Shown piece after piece: positions 1 to 5,281 of a stretch of DNA of 7,472 bases. Made by a program: the position numbers and the translations under genes. Origin of the DNA: Spirochaeta sp. (GTDB taxonomy: Bacteria; Spirochaetota; Spirochaetia; DSM-2461); the NCBI GenBank assembly GCA_030635565.1, contig DAOVYP010000099.1, positions 1 through 7,472 on the forward strand, in the 5' to 3' direction. The number at the start of each line of letters is the position of its first letter. Position 1 is the stretch's first letter. The notes beneath the pieces were generated by a model, which saw only the letters and a list, made by a program, of their open reading frames with translations, was not told the DNA's origin and made no database searches.

Positions 1-347
1 CGGACGCTGATGAGAAAGGCATCCACCATATCGACGAGTTGTCCGAAAACGATGTAATCGGCCGCGATGAGCTTCCCGATTTCCACTTCACTGCCTTCAT
101 CCACCAGACCGGACAGACTCAGGTTCTGTTCCTCGAGAATCCGGTTCAGTTTCTCGCGTTCACTTATTCTGACCGATCTGGAGAGCCGGAGTTCTCCGGC
201 TATGAGAGTCGAGATGCCCTTGCCGATGTATGCGTATCTATCATCAGCAGTTTCGACACTGAAGTCGGAGACGGATATGACTATTTCCGCCGCGGACATT
301 GAGATGGCAAGCAGAATGAGGACGAACGCGATTCCGATCCTGTTCAT
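1..347 (-). CDS. CsgG/FlgO-like exported protein (N-terminal part, cut by window edge)
   Basis: About 115 residues are visible and the C-terminus lies outside the window. The protein opens with a signal peptide (MNRIGIAFVLILLAISMSAAE) whose likely cleavage is after Ser-Ala-Ala. The rest matches the N-terminal pattern of CsgG/FlgO/LpoB-type envelope proteins: a first beta strand (IVISVSDFSV), the 'YIGKGISTLIAGEL' helix, 'VRISEREKLNRILEEQNLSLSGLVDE', then 'IGKLIAADYIVFGQL'. Family members are periplasmic or outer-membrane-associated proteins that support export pores, flagellar outer-membrane structures or cell-wall synthases; which role applies here cannot be told. The ATG start at 347 is supported by GGAG (356-359) eight bases upstream and by the well-formed signal peptide beginning there. 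An in-frame GTG 33 bases further upstream is less likely. The gene is divergent from umuD. The middle domain of the PEGA protein further right in this window has a similar fold pattern. Confidence 0.82.
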   Translation of the reverse strand, partial: MNRIGIAFVLILLAISMSAAEIVISVSDFSVETADDRYAYIGKGISTLIAGELRLSRSVRISEREKLNRILEEQNLSLSGLVDEGSEVEIGKLIAADYIVFGQLVDMVDAFLISV

Positions 348-406
348 GTATTCAGCTCCAATATCGATCGATTGGGACACATGAAGAGAGGCCGGGTTGT
401 GAATTA

Positions 407-435
407 AGATTAATCCAGTGCTTTCAAATCCGCAA
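407..435 (-). promoter_or_regulatory. Weak candidate promoter for the CsgG-like gene
   Basis: On the minus strand TTGCGG (430-435) and TAATCT (407-412) are 17 bases apart, which would give a 5' leader of about 50 bases before the ATG at 347. The -10 element is poor. An overlapping TTGAAA (422-427) could be an alternative -35. This is only a candidate, chosen because the gene needs a promoter in this spacer. The rest of the 348-532 spacer shows nothing clear apart from the umuD control region. Confidence 0.22.
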
Positions 436-497
436 GATGATGGATCGCGTGGAAAGGAGGAAAGTTTTATTCCTTTGAGAAAACGCCCATGAGGCCC

Positions 498-526
498 TTC
501 CATTCTCCGAATCATCAAAATATACT
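498..526 (+). promoter_or_regulatory. Candidate umuD promoter (-10 TATACT) giving a leaderless start
   Basis: TATACT at 521-526 is a five-of-six match to the TATAAT -10 consensus. Transcription would start about seven bases downstream, at or next to the A of the umuD ATG (533). The -35 position 17 bases upstream holds only TTCCAT (498-503), a weak match, which would be acceptable for a promoter that is normally repressed. No Shine-Dalgarno sequence lies in front of the ATG, in agreement with a leaderless mRNA. The promoter coincides with the palindrome described separately. Confidence 0.33.
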
Positions 527-539
527 TAACTTATGTATA
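521..539 (+). promoter_or_regulatory. 19-base palindrome over the umuD start: candidate LexA/SOS operator
   Basis: TATACTTAACTTATGTATA reads TATAC-t-TAA-C-TTA-t-GTATA. Eight of nine base pairs around the central C are self-complementary. It covers the putative -10 element and the ATG of umuD at 533-535. umuDC operons are classically repressed by LexA, so a dyad at this place is naturally read as the SOS operator. The sequence matches neither the Escherichia coli box (CTG-N10-CAG) nor the Bacillus box (GAAC-N4-GTTC), so its identity as a LexA site is inferred from position and symmetry. Confidence 0.5.
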
Positions 540-976
540 GTCTTTTTATACCCGCCGTCCCGGGGAAGCCGTGCAGTGTTCCCCTTTTCTTCCAGTCGGT
601 CCGGGCCGGTTTCCCCTCCCCCGCCGCCGACTATGTCGAGGGCGGCCTGGATTTCAACGAGCTGCTGATAAACGACACGGCCACCACCTTCGTCGTTCGT
701 GCCGAGGGCGAATCCATGCTCGGTGCCGGCATCTTTCCCGGCGACCTCCTGGTGGTGGACCGCTCACTGGTGGCTCGGACGGGAGATATTGTCATCGCCG
801 CCCTGGACGGCGAGTTCACCGTCAAGTGCCTGAAACGGGATGAGGGACACTTCGTTCTGGCCCCTGAGAACCCGGCCTACCCGGTGGTGAGGGTGGATGA
901 GGCCTCGGAGCTCTCCATCTGGGGTGTGGTAACCTACGTCCTCCACGGTCTTCGGGCGGCGGAGCGGGGCCGATGA
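533..976 (+). CDS. umuD: UmuD, self-cleaving S24-family subunit of DNA polymerase V
   Basis: This 147-residue protein has the typical size of UmuD (139 in Escherichia coli). After RecA-stimulated self-cleavage, UmuD' joins UmuC to form polymerase V, which copies past damaged template bases. The conserved '[12 protein letters not shown]' block starts at residue 25, so cleavage is expected between Ala25 and Gly26; this bond is Cys-Gly in Escherichia coli UmuD and Ala-Gly in LexA. The catalytic pair is visible: Ser61 in 'EGESML' and Lys98 in 'GEFTVK', with 'GDLLVVD' and '[12 protein letters not shown]' around it. The ATG at 533 is chosen because the first residues (LFIPA) match the family N-terminus and an in-frame stop (527-529) lies just upstream. 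No ribosome binding site precedes it. The gene overlaps umuC by four bases (ATGA), so the two are translationally coupled. Expression is probably SOS-controlled through the palindrome on its start. Confidence 0.95.
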   Translation: MYSLFIPAVPGKPCSVPLFFQSVRAGFPSPAADYVEGGLDFNELLINDTATTFVVRAEGESMLGAGIFPGDLLVVDRSLVARTGDIVIAALDGEFTVKCLKRDEGHFVLAPENPAYPVVRVDEASELSIWGVVTYVLHGLRAAERGR

Positions 977-2274
977 CCGTCGCCCTGCTGGACTGCAACA
1001 GTTTCTACGCCTCCTGCGAAAAGGTATTCCGTCCGGATCTGGTGGAGCGGCCGGTGGTGGTGCTCTCCAACAACGACGGCTGCATCGTTGCCATGAGCCG
1101 GGAAGCAAAAAATCTGGGCATTCCCCGGGGCATCCCCCTCTTCAAGGCCCGCTCTTTCCTCAAGGAAAAGAACATCGAGGTGTTCTCCTCCAATTACGTT
1201 TTGTATGCCGACCTCTCGCGCCGTGTGATGGACCTGCTTTCCTCAAGAGTGCCGGTAATGGAGGTGTATTCCATCGATGAGGCCTTCCTGATCCTCGACC
1301 ATCTCCCCGCCCTCCCCCTGCCTCTCTGCAGGGAACTCAGGGATGACATCCAACGGGGCATCGGCATCCCCAGTTCCGTCGGCGTGGCTCCCACCAAGGT
1401 TCTGGCCAAGATTGCCGGTGGTATCGCCAAGAAACGGTCCGACGGGATTTTCGCCCTGGGGGATGTTGATGCAGCGGGAGCAGGCGCCTCCCCGCCGGCC
1501 TTCGGCCATGAAAAGGATATCGACCTGGTGCTGGGGGAAACCCCGGTGGAGGATGTATGGGGTATCGCCTCCCGGCTGGCCAAAAGGCTCCGGGAGCGGG
1601 GAATCCGTACCGCCCTGGATCTCAGGAAGGTGGATGACGCCTGGGCGAAAGAGCGAATCACCCTCACCGGCCTGCGCATCGTCTGGGAGCTCAGGGGCAT
1701 TCCCTCCATCGTCATGGAGGAAGTGGCACCCCCGAAAAAGGGCATCATGAGTTCCAAAAGTTTCGGCCACCCGGTGACCGACCTGGAAGACCTCCTGGAA
1801 GCCATCGGGGACTACACGGCCCGGGCGGCGGCCAAGCTGCGATCACAGGAGTCGGCCTGCAGACTTATCGACATCTGGCTCACCACGAACCGCTTCCGGG
1901 AGAGTGAGCGCCAGTACTCCGCCGGCACGGTAGTGAGCCTGGCGGAACCTACCGACTACCTGCCCGACCTGGTGGCCGCCGCCCGGAGAGGGCTGAAGAG
2001 CATCTACAAGGACGGATACCGCTACAAGAAGGTGGCGGTGTTCCTCTCAGGGATTGAGGGTATGAAAGGGCTGCAGGGCGACCTCTTCCGGAACCCCGAT
2101 CCCCGCAAATCAGCCCTGATGGCCGCCGTCGACAGTATGGCCGCCCGCTACGGCCCCGGCGCCCTGAGCTGCACCGCCATGAGGCCGTCCAACGACTGGC
2201 AGATGCGGCGGGAGATGCTGTCTCCTCTCTACACCACCCGCTGGGATCAGCTGCCTCAAGTGAGAACAGGATAG
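973..2274 (+). CDS. umuC: UmuC, Y-family catalytic subunit of DNA polymerase V
   Basis: This 433-residue error-prone DNA polymerase inserts nucleotides opposite lesions, working with UmuD' and RecA at stalled forks. It is close to the usual length (422 in Escherichia coli). The palm carries the metal-binding acids Asp7 ('[12 protein letters not shown]') and Asp102-Glu103 ('YSIDEAF'), and Tyr12 sits at the steric-gate position. The helix-hairpin-helix region is near 190-220 ('[16 protein letters not shown]'), the little finger spans about 255-360, and a sliding-clamp motif QGDLF is at 368-372. The C-terminal DUF4113-type tail runs from about 383 to 430 ('[20 protein letters not shown]'). Compared with Escherichia coli UmuC from memory, about 15 extra residues rich in Gly, Ala and Pro lie near 165-180. 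GGAG at 961-964 can serve as ribosome binding site, eight bases before the ATG inside the end of umuD. Long antisense open frames inside this gene are by-products of its high GC content. Confidence 0.96.
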   Translation: MTVALLDCNSFYASCEKVFRPDLVERPVVVLSNNDGCIVAMSREAKNLGIPRGIPLFKARSFLKEKNIEVFSSNYVLYADLSRRVMDLLSSRVPVMEVYSIDEAFLILDHLPALPLPLCRELRDDIQRGIGIPSSVGVAPTKVLAKIAGGIAKKRSDGIFALGDVDAAGAGASPPAFGHEKDIDLVLGETPVEDVWGIASRLAKRLRERGIRTALDLRKVDDAWAKERITLTGLRIVWELRGIPSIVMEEVAPPKKGIMSSKSFGHPVTDLEDLLEAIGDYTARAAAKLRSQESACRLIDIWLTTNRFRESERQYSAGTVVSLAEPTDYLPDLVAAARRGLKSIYKDGYRYKKVAVFLSGIEGMKGLQGDLFRNPDPRKSALMAAVDSMAARYGPGALSCTAMRPSNDWQMRREMLSPLYTTRWDQLPQVRTG

Positions 2275-2331
2275 GATTCCGGCAACCTGCGCCAGAGGTC
2301 ATTCATTAGAAATTGTTTTGATAATTTTTTA

Positions 2332-2361
2332 TTGATACAGGGGTAAAAAATAAACTATAAT
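2332..2361 (+). promoter_or_regulatory. Sigma-70-type promoter of the metallo-hydrolase gene
   Basis: TTGATA (2332-2337) and a perfect TATAAT (2356-2361) are 18 bases apart in a strongly AT-rich spacer. Transcription would begin near 2368, leaving a leader of about 25 bases that contains GGAGGT (2381-2386). This shows the hydrolase gene has its own promoter and need not depend on the umuDC transcript. The rest of the 2275-2392 spacer contains no convincing terminator. Confidence 0.68.
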
Positions 2362-2392
2362 TAAGTAATTTCTCATTAACGGAGGTACGGCA

Positions 2393-3220
2393 GTGACTCT
2401 TACCATACTTTCCGAAAATTCACCCCATCCGAAAAATCCCGGGCTGAAGGCGGAACATGGACTGGCCGTTCATGTCGCGCTGGACGGGTATTCGATTCTT
2501 TATGATTTCGGGCCGGAGGGAACCCTTCTTCCAAACAGCAAAATACTGGGTATCAATCTTGAAACGGTAAACCTGGGAATACTCTCTCATGGTCATTACG
2601 ACCATGCCGGTGATCTGGAGGCTTTTCTGCAGTTAAACGGTGAAGCCATGGTAAATCATGGCCGGGATGCGTTCTCTCCGAGGTGGAGCATTTCCAAGGG
2701 TTCCCCGAGGGACGTGGGTATTCCTATGAAGATGGACGGCGAATTCGCAGACCGCCTGTCTGTTGTGGAAGGTCTGGACGACCGGGATGATTTCGTCATA
2801 CTTCCCGCTGCTCCCGGACATTGTGCCAGACCGACGGGAAATGCCTTTCTTCTCGCCGGCCCCGAGGGGGAACGGCTTCAGGACGATTTCATCGACGAAT
2901 TGACATTGGTGATCCGTGGAAAGAAGGGATTGGTAGTCATCACCGGCTGTTCTCACCGCGGTATTCTCAACATCCTGGATCAGGTGAAAATCTATTGCCC
3001 AAAGTGTCCGGTCAGCGCGCTTATCGGCGGATTTCACCTCGTGGACAAAGAGGAATCAGAGGAGAATCTCCGAAAAATCGCAGGCCAACTGGCGGCAAGC
3101 CTTCCGGAAAGCCGAATATACTCGGGACACTGCACGGAGAATAAGGCCATTGAAATCCTGACCGAAACTTTCGGCGACCGTTACGAGAACATGTATACCG
3201 GCAAGGTTATGACGTTCTGA
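2393..3220 (+). CDS. Metallo-beta-lactamase-fold hydrolase (COG1237-like)
   Basis: This 275-residue cytoplasmic protein without a signal peptide is complete for its family. The metal-binding signature HGHYDH (His66, His68, Asp70, His71) is intact. Further likely ligands are His188 in 'TGCSHRGILNIL', His215 in 'GGFH' and His246 in 'YSGHCT'. The block 'DDFIDELTLVI...GLVVITGCSHRG' followed by 'SGHC' is typical of the group often annotated as beta-lactamase-domain protein or as 7,8-dihydropterin-6-yl-methyl-aminobenzene phosphate synthase-like; the archaeal members of that group act in methanopterin synthesis. The substrate here is unknown, and a beta-lactamase activity is not implied. The GTG start at 2393 is fixed by the strong GGAGGT (2381-2386) six bases upstream and a matching promoter. 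The last 14 bases overlap the end of the kinase gene on the other strand. No link to umuDC is evident beyond adjacency. Confidence 0.88.
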   Translation: MTLTILSENSPHPKNPGLKAEHGLAVHVALDGYSILYDFGPEGTLLPNSKILGINLETVNLGILSHGHYDHAGDLEAFLQLNGEAMVNHGRDAFSPRWSISKGSPRDVGIPMKMDGEFADRLSVVEGLDDRDDFVILPAAPGHCARPTGNAFLLAGPEGERLQDDFIDELTLVIRGKKGLVVITGCSHRGILNILDQVKIYCPKCPVSALIGGFHLVDKEESEENLRKIAGQLAASLPESRIYSGHCTENKAIEILTETFGDRYENMYTGKVMTF

Positions 3221-5240
3221 GATAGCGCCTCAGCCTTCGTTTCAGGCTGTTTTCATCTATGGGTTTGAGAACTATGTCGTTAAGTCCGGCTTCAAGGATG
3301 CGTTTACGGTCTTCCTCGTAGGCATGAGCCGTTATCGCGATGATGGGAACGAAGGGTTGAATCTCGCGAATTTGGGACGAGGCCTCCAGGCCGTCCATCC
3401 TCGGCATACTGATATCCATCAGAATCAGATCGTAGCTGTGCTTCCGGGCCAGGGACACGGCTTCGACGCCGTCTGCGGCTTCATCGATATCCCACCCTTC
3501 CCGTTCCAGGAAAGTCCGCATGTAGAGTCGGTTAACCCCTTCATCTTCCGCCACGAGTATGCGCGCCACTTCCGGCAATGCGCCGCTGAAGGGTTCTTCT
3601 CTTGAAGCTTCCCGCACCCCTCCCGTCGAGCCTTGCGGTAGATACACGGTAAAACGACTTCCCACACCCAATTCACTTTCCAGAAGGACCCGTCCGTTCA
3701 TCACTTCGGTCAGTTCTTTCACCACGGCAAGACCGATACCGGTGCCGTCGGCCCGTCTTCCGATGCGACCCTGATTGAACAAACCGAAAACCTCTTTCTG
3801 CTGCTCCCGGGGTATCCCGATGCCCGTGTCACTCACATCGATACGGAGTTTCCCGTCTTCAACGACAGCATCGAGTCGAATCTGACCCAGTTCGGTGTAC
3901 TTGATGGCATTAGTGAGAAGGTTGGAGATAATCTGACCGATCCGCTCCCGGTCCCCGGTAAAATGAGATATATCCGCCGCCACCCGGTACTCCAGATCCA
4001 ATCCCTTCCGAACGGCTTCGGGCCGATTGGATTCCAGGATGTGCCGGCATAAATCTTCGAGATTGAAGTCCTCTTCATATATGGTGATCTTCCCCGTCCT
4101 GATCTGTGTGAGATCAGTGAGGTCGCGGATGAGCCGGTCGATCGTCCTTGCGGAAAACAAAACGACATTCAACAGCTCTGCCTGCTCCTGAGTCAGGTCG
4201 GAATCCTGCAGAAGGCTGGCCATCATGAGTACCCCGTTCAGCGGAGAGCGGATCTCATGGCTGACATTGGCGAGAAACTGGCTCCGGGCTTCAGCCTCTT
4301 CTTCGGCCTTGTCCTTCGCTGTTTTCAGATCGTCAACGGCCTGTCGGCGAACCAGGGCGAGGTTCAGTACCTCAGCGATCTTCTCCATGTTGTCAAGGTC
4401 CCAGGGTCCGAAGGTATCAGGAGTATCTGCAAGTATCAGGTGTCCGAAAACGGGGCTTTCATTGCGGAAGGGGACCCGCAAGATGTTTTTTATTTCACTG
4501 GCAAGGCGGCAATCTTCACTCACCGGCAGTGTTTTATTTAAATAGTATGCACCGTCGATTCGTCCGGGTCGCCTCAGGTTCATCAGGTTTTCATCCGATT
4601 CCAGCGATTTGAGGACCGAAGGAATGACGCATTTCGTACATCCGCCGATACAGCGTCGCTCAAGGACCCTCTGCCCGGATTCGTCTTCTATCTCCAGCAC
4701 ACCCGTCCGGCTTTCCGTCAGGTTCATGGCGGAATCAAGAACAGTTCCTGCGATTTCATTCAGAGACATCGGGGATGCCAGTATACGGCGGACGGTATCG
4801 GCCAGTATGGAGTTCATTTCTTTCTGTTCCATCAGCTGTTTTTCCGCCGATTTCCGCAAAGTGATGTCCTCCAGGAAATGCACAGTGGCAGCCTTGCCTT
4901 CCCACTCAATCCGGCTCGAACGGTTACGCATGAAAACAGTACGACTGTTCTCCAGGGAAATTCGAACCTCCTGTGATACAAATGAGTCTTCACCCCTTTC
5001 CCTTCTGCCCCGGACTTGAAGATATTCCTTGAGAACTGAATCCTGCAGACTCATTTGATTCAGGTCCTTTTCAGCAAGTTCTTCCCGAGTCGTTCCCAGG
5101 ATACCGGCGAGCCGTTCGTTCATGAACACGACACGGTCCTGCTGAATCACCAGCAATCCTTCTCCGAGACTGTCCGCCAGCGCCCGAATACCGATTTCCA
5201 CATTTCCGGCGGATTTATTTATCTGCCCTTCCACACTCAC
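3207..5240 (-). CDS. Hybrid sensor histidine kinase (PAS-GAF-HisKA-HATPase-REC)
   Basis: This 677-residue protein has no membrane segment, so it should be a soluble cytoplasmic sensor. A PAS domain (about 16-128) is followed by a short helical linker and a GAF-like domain (about 150-298) with a cysteine cluster (Cys197, Cys201, Cys204, Cys244). A charged helix (300-318) leads into the dimerisation domain with phospho-acceptor His328 ('NVSHEIRSPLNG'). The ATPase domain (about 425-535) shows the N box (Asn444), 'DTGIGIP' (471-477), 'VFGLF' and 'GTGIGLAV' (499-506). The C-terminal receiver (560-673) has Glu565/Asp566, phosphorylated Asp609 ('LILMDISMP'), Thr637 and Lys659. All catalytic residues are present, so phosphotransfer from His328 to Asp609 is expected; no output domain or Hpt module is in the protein. 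The start is GTG at 5240, because an in-frame TAA lies directly upstream; no well-spaced Shine-Dalgarno sequence is visible, and a GTG two codons later or one at codon 14 are alternatives. It is divergent from the PEGA/barrel gene and convergent with the hydrolase. Confidence 0.93.
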   Translation of the reverse strand: MSVEGQINKSAGNVEIGIRALADSLGEGLLVIQQDRVVFMNERLAGILGTTREELAEKDLNQMSLQDSVLKEYLQVRGRRERGEDSFVSQEVRISLENSRTVFMRNRSSRIEWEGKAATVHFLEDITLRKSAEKQLMEQKEMNSILADTVRRILASPMSLNEIAGTVLDSAMNLTESRTGVLEIEDESGQRVLERRCIGGCTKCVIPSVLKSLESDENLMNLRRPGRIDGAYYLNKTLPVSEDCRLASEIKNILRVPFRNESPVFGHLILADTPDTFGPWDLDNMEKIAEVLNLALVRRQAVDDLKTAKDKAEEEAEARSQFLANVSHEIRSPLNGVLMMASLLQDSDLTQEQAELLNVVLFSARTIDRLIRDLTDLTQIRTGKITIYEEDFNLEDLCRHILESNRPEAVRKGLDLEYRVAADISHFTGDRERIGQIISNLLTNAIKYTELGQIRLDAVVEDGKLRIDVSDTGIGIPREQQKEVFGLFNQGRIGRRADGTGIGLAVVKELTEVMNGRVLLESELGVGSRFTVYLPQGSTGGVREASREEPFSGALPEVARILVAEDEGVNRLYMRTFLEREGWDIDEAADGVEAVSLARKHSYDLILMDISMPRMDGLEASSQIREIQPFVPIIAITAHAYEEDRKRILEAGLNDIVLKPIDENSLKRRLRRYLRTS

Positions 5241-5252
5241 CTCTTAATGAAT

Positions 5253-5281
5253 TTGCGCTCCCGGATATACCGGAATATAAT
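5253..5281 (+). promoter_or_regulatory. Candidate promoter of the PEGA/barrel operon, overlapping its start
   Basis: TTGCGC (5253-5258) and a perfect TATAAT (5276-5281) are exactly 17 bases apart on the plus strand. Initiation would fall about seven bases downstream, near 5288. That is after the in-frame ATG codons at 5247 and 5280 but directly at the in-frame GTG at 5289. If the promoter is real, the mRNA is leaderless and begins at that GTG. The alternative is that the true promoter lies inside the 5' end of the divergent kinase gene. Confidence 0.45.
5265..5278. repeat. Short inverted repeat ATAT-n-CCGG-n-ATAT between divergent starts
   Basis: ATATACCGGAATAT is self-complementary except for one pair. 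It lies within the spacer of the candidate promoter, between the kinase start and the PEGA-protein coding region. A regulator binding here could affect both genes. Such short AT/CCGG dyads also arise by chance, so this is a weak call. Confidence 0.22.

Noticed and set aside
39..384. Two plus-strand open frames of 87 and 105 residues
   Set aside because: They are antisense to the CsgG-like gene, which has a signal peptide, ribosome binding site and family motifs; their translations show no domain-like sequence.
451..492. Strong Shine-Dalgarno-like GGAGG (456-460) upstream of umuD, with ATG at 489
   Set aside because: The spacing to ATG 489 is 28 bases and that frame does not lead into umuD; the site is also too far from 533. 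The small AGGAA/TTCCT hairpin nearby (458-474) is too weak to call.
1194..1805. Antisense open frames of 203 and 175 residues inside umuC
   Set aside because: umuC is unambiguous here and GC-rich codons routinely leave the opposite strand open; the products are low in complexity with no recognisable motif.
2310..2330. AAATT/AATTT hairpin followed by a T run after umuC as a terminator
   Set aside because: The stem has only five A-T pairs and no GC, so it would not be stable; the T run is part of a generally AT-rich promoter region.
5055..5246. Long N-terminal extension of the PEGA-protein reading frame
   Set aside because: It lies antisense within the 5' coding part of the kinase gene and would bury the signal peptide at residue 65 or later.
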